The translations under genes and the position numbers were made by a program. DNA of 64,000 nt from Hydractinia symbiolongicarpus (lineage: Eukaryota; Cnidaria; Hydrozoa; Anthoathecata; Hydractiniidae), in assembly GCF_029227915.1 (NCBI RefSeq), contig NC_079887.1, positions 6,448,001-6,512,000 on the forward strand. The letters run 5' to 3'. This document shows positions 1-12,725 of the stretch, piece after piece (position 1 is the first letter of the stretch; every line of letters starts with the position of its first letter). Below the pieces are notes generated by a model, which saw only the letters and a program-made list of their open reading frames with translations, was not told the origin of the DNA and made no database searches.

Positions 1-301
1 TATTTTTGTGAATAAAAATCAAAAATTAAGAATTAACTCCGGATAGGTTTGTGAGTTATCAAAAATTGTAAACTTTATTCAGTGAATTGCTTAAGCATGC
101 CCTGATATGAGTTAGTATCCTCGTTTTACTCATTGTTTTTTCCAACATTTTTGCTTAAAAATTTATGTTTTCCTCAAAGTGCACACAATATGTCTAAGTT
201 ATGAGGAATCTCAGCCTTTATGTTTATAAAATTATGCTTTACTTGTTTTTACAGGAGGGAATATTATAATCACTTTTTATACTGTCACATAATCAAAAAA
301 A
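1..301. other. Upstream region of pescadillo
   Basis: AT-rich sequence before the pescadillo start codon. It should hold the 5' UTR and promoter, but I see no clear TATA box or other defined element, and the transcription start cannot be placed. Confidence 0.4.
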
Positions 302-3300
302 ATGGGGAAGATGAAGAAAAAGGTGAGTGACATTTTTTGTATTTTATGCATATGCAGGGGCTGATCCAGAAATTTATTTTGGACGTCGATAGCGCCGCAG
401 GTAAAAAACTTTTAGGGCAACAAAAATACATGCTTTAGCATATCATTTTTTTTTAGTATAGAACATAGTTTCTTCATGAAAAAATATCTTCTTTGTGATT
501 GAAGATATAAAAAAATATAATATGAGATATAAAATATCCAGAAAATAAGAAATAATGCAATTTTGGAGCATTTTAAATTGTGTTTCTAATTTGGGCCCTC
601 AAATTAGATGTCCCCAAAGCCGATGTCCAAATTGACTTGGATCAGCCCTTAATATAATTTATTCTTTGAAACAAAATCAACAGTTTTTATTGCACAATTG
701 AAGTTTCCGAATTTTTGTTTAGTGATTGCCATGTGTAAAATATTCTTGTGTGTATTTATAGGGTGAAAGTGGTGCTGCCACCAACTTTATCAGCAGAAAT
801 CAAGCTTTGAAAAAGTTGCAGCTCAGCTTGCCCGATTTTAGGTGAGTATAATCATGTCTAGTGTGAGAACTTTTAGCTACTATGTTTCTGCGCTGAGTTA
901 TTCGTTCCTCCCTATCAAACCTCAGTACTTTAATTTCCTGATGTGCGACTGGTGTCTGCAAAGGGGTTGGTAAGAATCCACTGACTTGATCTGGTATATA
1001 CACGCATAATTGCTCTCCATTGTTGGAATACCTGAAGGAATTAATTTAGCCTTTTGAGTTCTAGGTAGACAGACAAGGGCAGCAGGTCAACAGAAACTGC
1101 TTATATATAACTGCATATATAAATTATATTTTTAGACGACTTTGCATATTGAAAGGCATATATCCTAGGGAACCAAAAAATCGTAAAAAGGTGAACAAAG
1201 GTAGCACAGCATACAAAACTTATTATTATGTCAAAGACATTCAATTTCTTGCCCATGAACCTGTAATGCAAAAGTTCCGAGAGTTTAAAATCTTTATGCG
1301 TAAATTAAAACGCGCTATTGGCAGAGAGGAATTTAGTGATGCAGATCGACTGGAACAAAATAAGCCTGTGTATACATTGGATCATATTGTGAAGGAAAGG
1401 TAAACCATACTTTGCAACTTGTGTATATTCCGTTGATGGTCACTCTCAAAGGAAAATTAAATTTGAGTTATTCACTTAGGTATCCCACTTTTGTTGATGC
1501 ACTGAGAGATTTAGATGATGCTTTGTCTATGGTTTTTTTATTTGCGACGCTTCCACAAACAGATAAAATAAAGGTTTGTTTTCTAAATTTTAACTTAGAC
1601 TTTTGTACTTATTTCCACTTATTTATATATAAAATTTACTAAAAAATATAATTATGCCAAAAAACCTCTCAACACTAGAAATTTCAATATCAATTAAATC
1701 AAAAACTTGCCCTAACACCCATTAGAAAAGTAATGTGACATTTGAAACCAATATATCTTTTGCAAGTGTTAATTCTGTAAGTAAGAAGATGCCATAGGTA
1801 GAAGTAAAAATGAGACAAACAAACAAGGTCTGTACTTCGACTTTTGTGGATTAAGCTAAGCTTAAAAAAATCTCTTTGAATTTGAATTACAATAACAATG
1901 CTGTTTATTTTTATCTTTTGTTACATTTAGATGGATGTTGTACAAAAATGCAAAAGACTAAGTGGTATGAGATTGTGTTGTAATTATAAAAAAATGTTAA
2001 AATTATATATAAAATATAACAAAAAAAATTAGGTTTATTATGGGAAAAAATTGACACTATCGAATTAGGCACTATGAATAACTAAGAAGCCTTTGTATAC
2101 TACACTAAATACTCATGTGCCAACATATTTAAGTGATCAACAACAAATAGTGTGATTGTCAAATTTCTTAATGCCTCCAAAAAGGAAGAAATACACACAT
2201 AGTAAATTAAATTGGCAAAGAGATTTTCTTTTATGAGGTAATAGAACGTACCTCTAGAGGAAAAAAAAATCAATAAAAAAAACAAAGAGGTCCAGGTTTA
2301 AAAAAGGTTTAAAAAAAATCATTAATCACTATTTATTTCCTATATTTTAGTTGAGTTTCAACATTACATCATTGCTTCAAACTCATTAAAGAAGGTAAGG
2401 TTTTAAAATGTTGCACAAATTTGGTGTGATTCGATTTTAGGAGAATTTTAGTAAAAAGAATGTAATTTTTTTTCTCTCTTAAGCATGTACTCTTTAAGCC
2501 CTGCTTACAAGAGCTAAATGTTGGTGTCATATTTTTGCAACCTTTTAATTTTTGTGCAGTTGAGAATGGTAATTTTTAATTTGGTTTATATATTATTGGA
2601 CAATAAAAAGTACAAAATTCTAATACTAAAAAGTTAATACAAATGGAAAGCAGTATTTATTTTTTAGGATTTTCGATAATTGTAGATTTCTTCCATTCAT
2701 TTATGATTCAACAGGGTTTGATCTAAATATAATCAAAGAATTATACAATTGAGTTTTCAATTAAGACACATGCATCTACTTCAATTTTGTGTGACTTTTT
2801 GCTATTTTTCTATTTGCTCAACAATCTTGTTGGGGTACCAAAATTGTGCTTGTTACTGCAGAAAATCCTTGCATCTCCTGTGCAAAATGCATCAGAGACT
2901 TAATTTAATCTGTTTATTAACATTTAAAGGCATCTGACATTAGCAGCCAAGCTGTTTAATTATGCATTTCTTTATTTTTCCCAATGACTGGATAAATGCT
3001 TGATCTAGAATTCAAAAATTCAACTAAGAGTTTGAATTTGAATCTTGTTCTAATTCGAATGACGTTTAAATTTGACTGTTTTAATATCACTCAACATGAC
3101 AGAAAAAGAAAACAACTGCTTAAAATTACTTGTGCTTTCATATTTCTATACATTGAGAAGTGGAAACAGATCTTGAAAGTTGAATGGGACTTAGGAAAGA
3201 TGCATGTGACCATTTGGTATCTGTTGGAACATGAAGCCCTGAAAAACTAACTGTATTTAAACTAGTTAGACATTTGCCTTGTACAATACGTAGATTTTGG

Positions 3301-6300
3301 CACTATTTTAAAAATCATAAAGTAAAACTAGAAGCTTCCTGTAGAAACACAAAGAACAGGTCTTCTTCGATGCCATTTGGAGAATTGGAGATCCCAAATT
3401 TTGGTGATTATTAAAGTTAGGCCATCCTCAAATGCAATATATGAAAATAATATATGAACTTTTTTGGTAAAACCTGGAATCAGCGAAAAAATACGTCACA
3501 CAGAAGAGGCTTAAAATATAATAATGTAGAGAGAAATGTGTTCTTCCCAGAAACTGAGATAAGGGTGCTAAAAATTACCAGGAGTGGTACTGATTTTATT
3601 ATTGTAGAGAATACCGTGCACAAACAGAAGAATATAAGGAACAAATGAAGAGTATGATAAGAGCATTGTTGTGCCTATAGTTTCAATTTTAATTGATTAG
3701 TCAACCTTGTTCCCAGAACTTCTGTTTTTCTTAGCACTAGATTCTGAAGGAGGGAACGAAAATAGACTAGTTCATGTCCCATTAATTTTGTAGGTCTGCG
3801 CAAGTATTAAATGCACACATAGGGTAACAGAATTAAGATATACAAATGAGCATAACATGCTACAACACTGACTAAAACAATGTAACATGGTTAAATTAGG
3901 CATGGACCGTAGCTCATGGAACGTCATATTTTCATCTCAAGATTTTATTAAAAAACAAAACAAGAGTAAAATCCAACAAGTGCATGGCCGTTTTACGAAG
4001 TTGCATTAAATTACATTTTGAGTTTGTCGATCATTAATTTACTGGTGGCCAAGAAACCAAAAAGAAATTTATTCGACTTGAAGTATTGGTTTAGAATTAT
4101 ATTGAGTCCTCAACCTTTTGATTGATTTTTAGCATTGCAGTAGCCATTCGTCACACAGGCACGAAGACATTTTTTTGTAATTGTGTGTATTTTTTGTTTT
4201 TGTTGTTAATGTTGTGCTGAATTCTCTTGCAGGTGTTTATTTCGATAAAAGGTATATATTTTCAAGCAGAAATACAAACACAAAATGTGACCTGGGTTGT
4301 CCCTCATCAATTTACTCAAGAGGTAATACATTAACTTGTGTGGAAGTAAACATATATTATGGAATTTCTTACTTGAGTTAGATTTATAAAAATGTGCTAT
4401 TTTAAATAGCACATTAAAATTAAAAGCACATTGAAATAGCACATGTAAATTTTACATGTGTTTTGATGTTAATTCATGAGAATAGATGGCTTTTATATGT
4501 AATCTATCTTCCTTGTGATATAAATGTTTTCTTTTGGCATGTGTAGTATGATAAGCCCCCTCATAATATCATTTTTGTGATGAGTGAAATAGCAGAACGA
4601 ACTTGAATAAAAAACTTTGGCTTTTAATGGCGTACAAGTGGTATCATTTTATATTATTTTGGATTAAATAGTTAAATAATGTTAAAGAGGATTTTTGAAG
4701 AGAAACAAGGAATCGAAATCGATATCGTTGATAAAGTTAGAAATAAAATAATTTTCTGTATCCTTATTCTTTCCTAGCTCCCAGATGATGTTGATTTTCG
4801 AATTATGTTGACGTTCATAGAATTTTATTCCACCATGCTTGGTTTCATCAATTTTCAACTTTATCATAATCTTAATCTGCATTATCCACCAGAGGTTGGT
4901 AAATTTTTGGTGATTATTATTATTACTCTTTTCTGTTGATAAATCAAAAAAAAAGTTTCACTGGAATTAAATTTTCGAAATAAGATGGCAATTTAAAATT
5001 TTTGACACTAAAGTCTTGGTGAATAAGTATGTAGTATGTGCAGTTGGTAAAAACGTATTTGAATTTCTGATAAACTTTTAATAAGTCAGGTAAAGAAATG
5101 TATGCCAGTACTTTTATTGTACTAGTTAAAGGCCTGTTAAAAAATTCTACTTTAAAAGCAAAATTGCATAAAATTTATTTTAGCCCATATTGCTAAGTTA
5201 AGTAGACTTGAACACAAGGTTGAGTGCTTGTTTTAAATTTAGGTTTCCGGCTTTTGGTACATGTATTTATTTATATATAGCTTACACAGATAAAGCCATT
5301 TCAATATAATAATTGAAAATTTTAAAAATATCTTACCTGTAACTAAAAGGCTCAAATAAAAACACAGCCAGTGATAAAAAAACACAGTCTACAACTTTAT
5401 TTAATATTTTGCAAAATTATTAAAGCTTATCATGAGTGGCATCGTTAGGGTACAGTCTATGTACAGCAATGCTAGAAGTCGTGTCAGGATTAACGATTCA
5501 CTTAGTGATCAATTTAGTGTAAATGTTGGTGTACATCAGGGTTCTGTACTTAGTCCTTTGTTGTTTGTTCTAGTCTTTGAAGCGCTGTCAATGGAGTGCT
5601 GAACAGGTTGTCCATGGGAGTTATTGTATGCAGATGATTTGGTTCTCATAGCAGAGTCGATGGAAGAATTAGTTAAAAAGTTTGAGAAGTGGAAGAAAGG
5701 ACTAGAAGAGAAAGGGCTAAAGGTAAACACAGCAAAGTCTAAAGTCATGATTAGTAGCATTGCAGCCAAGTGTGACCTTGTAGTTGGAAAGTGGCCTTGT
5801 GGAGTTTGCAGAAAAGGGGTTGGTAGTAACTCAATTTTTTGTCAGACTTGCAAGCATTGGGTACATAAGAAGTGCAGTAGTATTATTAGTGGAAGCGTTG
5901 CAAAGGTATAGAGAATGAATTATTTCCAGCTTTAATGATGTACAACAGTGGCTCGTTAGAGATAGTTGAGAACTTCTGTTAATTAGGTGATATGTTGGGC
6001 AGTGAAGGGGGTGTTGGAAGAAGTGTTACTTGCAGGATAGGTTCTGCTTGGAAAAAGTTCAGAGAGTTATTTCCTTTGTTGACTAGCAGTGTCCTGTCAA
6101 TTGAGGTAAAAGGTAGGTTGTATGAGGCCTGTGTAAGAAGTGTTATGTTGTACGGTAGTGAGACATGGGAAGTAAAGCAGGGAGATCTTGACTGTTTAGA
6201 AAGGAATGATATGAGAATGGTTAGGTGGATGTGTAACGGCAGTCTGAGAGAAAGAAAGAGTTCAGATGAGCTAAGAAGCAGGCTAAGTCTCCGTAGAATT

Positions 6301-9300
6301 AGAGATGTTATCCAGATAAGAAGATTGAATTGGCTGGGGCACTTGGAAAGAATGGAGGATGATAATTGGGTAAGAAAGTGTAGAGACTTGATAGTTCCTG
6401 GGGCAAAGCCCAGAGGCAGGAGGTTATAAGGACAGACTTGATACAGAGGAAGTTGAGTTTAGATCTAACACAGTCTAGATCATATTGGAAGAGGGTCATT
6501 AATATACCCCCTCTAACCCATGCTAGCATGGAAAACGGACGTTAAGCCAAGAATGATGAATGATGATGATGATGCATCGGGTTGAGTGGTTAGTACAAGT
6601 AAACCATGTGAACGTCTGTGTTGGGTGCTTCGGGGGTAGCTTTGGTTTAAATATAATATGAGGAAACAGCCTGACATCCCCCAGTCCAGCTGGAACAATC
6701 GCTCAGCAATTTAATTTTGTGGAATAAGTATTTTGTGAAAGTTCCAAAATTATTCGTCAGTTTAAATAAAATACAGCTGACAACTGCAAAGGTTAGGAAT
6801 AATCTGGACTGTTGTTTAATTTTGAAGAGAATATGATACTTTTATTCATAACCAAAGTTGCAACCTGAGTAAATATAAGTCTGGTGAAGATAACACAAAA
6901 GAAACAATAATATTTCCTAGGATAAAAAGCACTATTACCAAACTGAATAAAAGCCTAAGAGACCACACCCCTTAATTTTGCTAGCCTAGCGGCAAGATCA
7001 AAGGACTTATCGCTACTTCGACAACATTTTCACGAATGAGCAGACAGAGTTTGCATATTATTAATGTTCACATTGTTTTTATAAATTTTAGTTGAACATT
7101 AATAATAACACATCAACGGATGACCAGGAATCGAAGTACTGCCAGGATGTCGATTTGCATGACGAGGTTTGTTCATACAAGCAATAGTTTCAAATGTTTT
7201 TTCAATTCATTGAAATTGTGATATGACAACTGACTGGATTCATTTTTTTATTGTTTTCATTAGATGTTGAATAATGTTAAAGTATAGGAAATATAACTAA
7301 AAATTATTTTATGGGGTAAAAGACCCGGATTTTACTTCAAATTCGTACCAGTGTTCAGGTGTAATCCAAAATTTAAAATAGGGAACAATAATTCCAAATG
7401 TTTATCAAGGTGGCTTATTATATTATTCCTTCACAGGTTGTATGAAATGGGATATAAGTCGTATATTTTAAAGTGAATATGCATCATACGTTAACTTCTC
7501 CAATGAATTAGAAATTCAGTATAAATTCCAATTGGGAAAACCTTAACAGCTCCATTCTCAATGGCCCTATTTTCAATCCTCATGGATGTGTCATGATAAA
7601 AATTCACCTGCTTAGGAAATCGCCGTTTAACGGCTACTAATAATTCTGCATTACACTCTGTTATGCTAAAGGATGTCATAATTTGCATTGTATTGCAACT
7701 TTAATCGAATAATGAAACCGTGTCTTTAATGTTTAATCATTATTGTCTTTGTTTTAGAAGTTAGCTGCTCTAACGTTAAGTTTGAAAACCACGATGCAAG
7801 GTATAAAATATTCGCACTAAATTCTTCTTGTTTTTATTGGACAACTCAAAGCATTAAAATTTTCCTATAAAAATTAAAATGGATAAATAAACTATCCGAC
7901 TATCTTGGTAACATGTTTGTTTGTTTATTTATTAATTTTTATTGCGTCTTTTCTTTTTTTAAAACTTAATATATGCAAATGAATTTAAAGTTCTTCTTTT
8001 TTGTGAAATTATTTTAACTCGTAGGCTAAAAAAATCAACCTTTTCTCTTTGGTTCGTCGGTGAAAATATTAAACACAGGCCGAAAATTTTTTCACTTGAT
8101 GCTGTTTTTTTTACCGATATCATATTGTGTGGTATGATTACGATGTACAAAATAGTCCGGTTTTGATTTTATTGTCAAATATCTCTCTCTAGAGAAAAAA
8201 ATTTGTAATGATGTTCATTCTAGCAGAGACATCGGAGTATCCAGAATATTAACAGGACGGTCATTGAAAGCAGTTCTCTGTACATCTGTACATATAAACA
8301 GACGATATTATCCTGTATAAATATTTAGAAAAAAAAAATGCTTCGGTAAAACTCTGACCACCATCTTAAAAATGTTCAGTCCACATCATCTTAACTTGTT
8401 CTATGGCTGTGATGGTCAGTCCAATAGATCTTTTTAATGCAGGCCTTAAAGTTGTAGTTAAAGTTATAATGGTAAAGCTATATTAGTTGACGAGGCAACA
8501 GTCGATGGCACTCCTATTCTACGTAAAACTAAAACTTTTAGTCATTGAGCACCCTGTTCTAGCATTTTTTCCACTAATCTCTGTAGACTTCAATTCTCCC
8601 AATTCAATCACATAAAAGCTAGTTCTCATGCCACAAACCATCTTCTTCAATGTCTTATACCGCGGAATTAAAGCAAAGCCTTGTTTTCGCGTTCATAACC
8701 ATCATAAAAGAATTATTTTCAGCAACCACTTTAAATTTATTATAGGTTTAAGCAATCCATTGACATGAAACGAGTCAGTTCATCTCATTTAAACAAGCCT
8801 TTAACAAGTTGTTGTTTTTCTTCTTTTAGATGCAACTGAAAATGTAGATTATGACGAATTCCCTGCAGAAGAAGGGGTAAGGCGTTGTTGGTCTACGTAT
8901 AGAATGTTAGGTTTTATATCTATATGGATAAATGGTCCCTTACCATAGTGAGTAATATTGCTAACCTAGAAATATAGGATATCTTTTGATTTTCACTGTT
9001 GCTTTGTAGTTTGATCATAAAATGCATACATCTCTTTTAATGAATGTCAAATGAGGTGATAAATGATTTTTATGATACCAGGGCAATTTTTGCGGATGTA
9101 TCAGGGAATATGTTTCTGAGTTTTGTCCAAGAGCCTAAAAACGTTTTTGTTTGAGTTATACACGATTTTTTAAAATTGAATTGGATTTGAAAATTATTTA
9201 GCAATCTAAATTCTATACATAGCGTAAGCAACACAAAAAAATCATTTTTTTTTTAAATGGAAAGAGATATGCTTTAGAGACTCCCTCAAGGACTACAAAG

Positions 9301-12300
9301 CAGCTAAGAAACTCATCGTTTCCAAATGTCTCATATATGAATTCTTCAAACAAGAATAAAAGAAATCCACAAATCAACAATCCCGATTAATGATCATCAG
9401 CTATCCCTTCCAAAAAACAAAGTTTACATTTTTTTTTTTGGTTAATTTCGACGATTGTTCGTTTAATTTCACAACAAACACAACCTCTCCACCAACGGCA
9501 AATTTCAGAAATTTCAGAATAGAACTATAAGAATGTTTTCATTGTGTTTGAAAAGAAATTATTTTCCTTCGGTTGATCGAACGTTTATATTGTCAGAAGA
9601 CACGGTTTCTACATACATAACCATGTATTATATATTTCATTCAAATGCCAATGTTTTTGTGCCTTAGATCTAGTTTGGCTATAGATCACTTCAATTCCTA
9701 TGTTTTTATGAGCCCGGCCACTACGTGGGAAAACAGTAACCTCGGTTGTTTGCAACGTCACAACTTCGATTGCTATTTTCCCGTACCGTCCGGCTAAACG
9801 GTTTATAAGCTCCGTCGCAAAATCCACAAAAATATATATGGTTTGTTTTTGGCCTAAAGATTTTTTGCATGGTTTAACATGACCTGGTTTTTGGCTGACA
9901 GAGAGAGACGACTACAGTTATTATTATAGAGATTGACTTTTTTTACGTTGCGTAAACTACGAAAATTAGTTGAATTAGTTGAATAAAATTAAGCAAATTC
10001 AGATATAGATATAGACGAACATATAAGCTTGAGATCTGACCAAAATGCTAAGTTCCTGAAAAAAAAATTTATCAGCTGTAAAAATGTAAAAAATGTGATT
10101 ATGATGCCATTTATGGTGTGAAGAAATGTACTTTTAAACTATTCACAACTTCACTTACAACTTACGTATGTATGACTTACGAAACATTAGAAGGGAAATT
10201 TTGGTTAAGAAAAATGTTTTATTTTTAGACTAAAGAGTCTGCAGCTCATGAAGAAGCTCTCAAAGAAGAAGAAAACGAAAAATCTTTTCGCCAACTTTTC
10301 AGTCATTTGAAAGTTTTCTTGTCTAGGGAGGTACCACGTGATGCTATGGTGTTTATTATCAGGTAGTTTTTTACGAGAATTAAATGTAGCGAAGTAGACC
10401 TTACAGGATAGCAGTATTTACAAATGACAAGTAGCAGCTGTAAAATTGCGAAAATTAAAAAAGAAAGAATGCTTAAATGAGGTACAATTTTTAACAAAAA
10501 TATTAAGATAAAGGCAGCTTTTTCCTCAATCTTCAAGTGTGGACGTCAAACGAGCAATGCTCAGCAAAGTCGCTGCAACTTATTGTTATATAAGACTAGT
10601 TGAATTAACAGAAAGAATTGAAAAAAGAAATTAAATATTTACTCAAAATATTTATTCATAATAATGGATGCCTGCATATTTTGGGATTGTGGACCCCTGA
10701 CCAAGCCCGTACGGGTGTTTATCAACACCCCATCATTTTCGAGTTTTTACTAATAAAATATATTTTCTTCACGTAATTTAAACTTCAACGCATTCAAACA
10801 CATCAAAAAGAACTGAACTCATTGTTTACTGTATTCTAAACACTACTTTTGTATGTGTGCTACAACAAATTCCTTCAAACTATGATATATGTATATATAT
10901 AATTGCAGGAGTTTCGGTGGCGAGGTCTCTTGGGACGAGACTGTGGCGCTTGGTTCTACTTTCACCGAGACGGATGAATCGATAACCCATCAAGTTGTTG
11001 ATCGACCAATGCATAAGGGTATGAACATTAACAGGTAAGCAAATTTTTTAAATATGCAAATCGGCGTGCTTTATTAGCGCAAGGTTTTATAGGGCTTCAC
11101 ACTTTTTTATAAGAATATTCAAGATAAAATTAGGTAAAAAGTTAAGAATATCCTAGCTTTGTTCTCATCTTAAAATTTTGCTGGCATCCTAAAACGTTAA
11201 GGATTTGATGATTCGCAAAAATAAATCCACACCTTTTTTTTATGAATCGCTGACTCGCAAAAATAAATACACACAAAACACTCGCAAAAATAAATCCACA
11301 CAAAATGCTCGCAAACTTAGGCTCGCAAAAATAAATCAACACAAAACGCTCGCAAAATTGGGCTTGCAAAATACACGTAACCAAAAAATCACTGTTTCTT
11401 TGTAGGCATTACGTTCAACCGCAATGGCTATTCGACTGTGTTAATTGTCAAAAATTATTACCCGTGGATGAGTACGTTCCTGGTGCATCCCTCCCTCCTC
11501 ACTTGTCTCCATTTGTGGAAGAACAACAAGGCGATTACGTTCCACCAGAGCGAAGACAGATGTTGGAACAAGAAAAACAGTTATTAATGAACGAGGCGCA
11601 GAATGACGAAGAAGACGAGGAAAGCAACGAAACAGGTAAGGGAGAAACAACTTTAGAGAAAGCTGGATTGACGGAAGGTATTGTGATGATTGGTCTTATC
11701 GTTGCGTATACTGATCCAATAAATATTTAAAAATTCAAGAGAGACGTTTTTTACAATTTAAAGCTTGCTTGTGTTGTTGGAGAGGAAAACGAACAAATGC
11801 TCCACGTAAGAGAAAAGTGTTCTGAATTAATTTTCGCGAGTTTTTCAATTTTGCGAAATTTCTATATCGCGAATGTTATTGAATAACTCGCTATTCGCAA
11901 AAAATAATTCTCTTAAAAAATGGATTTTTTTATGAAAACGATTTACATTAAGTTCTTTCCCATTTATTTACTTTGCACTATATATGAAACATTACAAACT
12001 TCAACTTCGGCAGACAGCAGGCTGAAATTTATTACGATTTTGACATTCATCTTTTTTTGACTGCGTGAGGGCCTTGATCTGCACGTTAGCCTGCTTGGCC
12101 ATCGTAACAAGCGGTTACCAGGAGCATTTCAGTAAGTAATAACAATGATTTTTTTATACAGCTAAAGTTGCAAGTAAACGTAAATCTAATGAGGAAATGA
12201 CAGAGGAAGAAAAGAAACTGGCCATTATGATGTTACCGAAGAAAAAGAAAGCATTATATGATAAAATCATATACTCTAAGAAAAAGAAAGCTTCACAGGT

Positions 12301-12725
12301 AATTATATTAGTGTTTATAAACTTTTTTCCGAATATTTAATGCATTTATACTTCGCGATTTTTAACCAAACCTAAAAACTCAATTTCTGCAAAATTTAAT
12401 TGTTGGTCTGTCGTGAAAATTAGTCCCCGTATACGTATTAATCTTGGTTTTCATTTTGTTGCACAGCAGTTGCATATTATTCAACTTTATCAGAAACACA
12501 TGTTGTACAGCAAAAGCGAAACAAGAAATTTTGCTCAACGACTATCCGAAAATTTTCACGAACAAACGTTTCGCTTTCTAGTCTCGCAAATAAAACGAGA
12601 GCACCGTGAATTTGTCTGTTTTACGTAAATATATGCCATCCTTTTTGCAGGTGCGGAGACTTGAGGAGAAACGAAAACTTCATGATGAAAACGAACGTAA
12701 ACATAAGAAGAAAAAGAGTCAATAA
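302..12725 (+). CDS. PES1: Pescadillo homologue (16 exons, complete)
   Basis: Pescadillo is a nucleolar protein of the PES1-BOP1-WDR12 (PeBoW) complex, needed for 60S ribosome maturation. Exons: 302-322, 762-841, 1136-1399, 1480-1573, 1931-1964, 2351-2394, 4233-4322, 4778-4894, 7092-7166, 7758-7800, 8830-8876, 10229-10362, 10909-11034, 11406-11635, 12162-12298, 12651-12725. They sum to 1611 nt, exactly 537 codons (536 aa plus TAA), and every intron is GT..AG. The start gives MGKMKKK, like other pescadillos. Residues 1 to about 280 are the pescadillo N-terminal domain ([35 protein letters not shown]). A BRCT domain spans about 320-415, with its conserved Trp near 397 ([10 protein letters not shown]) followed by [10 protein letters not shown] short acidic stretch lies near 455-464, and the tail (467-536) is Lys-rich. 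Human PES1 is 588 aa; the difference is mainly a shorter acidic region. AATAAA overlaps the stop codon. The introns carry several repeats. Confidence 0.96.
356..650. mobile_element. Foldback MITE in pescadillo intron 1
   Basis: Inverted termini: AGGGGCTGATCCAGA at the left (356-370) and, on the other strand from 650, AAGGGCTGATCCAAG. The similarity continues inward (TTTGGACGTCG against TTTGGACATCG), giving imperfect arms of about 35 bp. There is no ORF inside. This is a non-autonomous DNA element of about 295 bp. I could not define a target duplication. Confidence 0.7.
4391..4463. repeat. Cluster of palindromes in pescadillo intron 7
   Basis: Two near-perfect palindromes lie within about 75 bp: one built on TGTGCTATTT/AAATAGCACA at about 4392-4416, and one built on ACATGTAAA/TTTACATGT at about 4441-4460. 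The half-site AATAGCACAT also recurs between them. This could be the remnant of a foldback element or an RNA hairpin in the intron. Confidence 0.5.
5415..6575 (+). mobile_element. Decayed LINE (non-LTR) reverse transcriptase fragment
   Basis: Lies in pescadillo intron 8, same strand. The frame starting near 5418 reads reverse-transcriptase motifs: a [13 protein letters not shown] block (5529-5567), then an internal stop, then the YADD catalytic motif (5624-5635) and a thumb-like [11 protein letters not shown] block. A Cys/His-rich insert ([14 protein letters not shown]) follows at about 5800-5870. After more stops, 5992-6429 encodes the C-terminal part with [20 protein letters not shown] and [10 protein letters not shown]. 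The 3' end carries a short GAT-repeat tail (about 6552-6572). Stops and frame changes show it is dead. The 5' part, including any endonuclease, is missing. The Cys-rich insert inside the polymerase reading frame is unusual. Confidence 0.88.
9899..9932 (-). mobile_element. Helitron-like 5' end
   Basis: On the minus strand this starts TCTCTATAATAATA and runs into a CTG/TCTCTC-rich stretch, closely matching the starts of the units near 33960 and 34087. The extent away from this end (towards about 9600) is unclear, and no 3' terminus was found. It lies in pescadillo intron 11. Confidence 0.4.
11211..11375. repeat. Short tandem repeat with CTCGCAAAAATAAA units
   Basis: About six diverged copies of a unit near 26-28 bp built on CTCGCAAAAATAAATCCAC followed by ACAAAA, in pescadillo intron 13. 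Related TCGCGA/TTCGCAAA-rich sequence occurs in introns 14 and 15 (about 11830-11905 and 12350-12605), so this motif family seems to have spread through the 3' introns of the gene. Confidence 0.75.

Noticed and set aside
11464-11730. Apparent 88-aa ORF ending in an Ile/Val-rich tail
   Set aside because: It is pescadillo exon 14 read through its donor at 11636 into the intron; the true exon ends at 11635.
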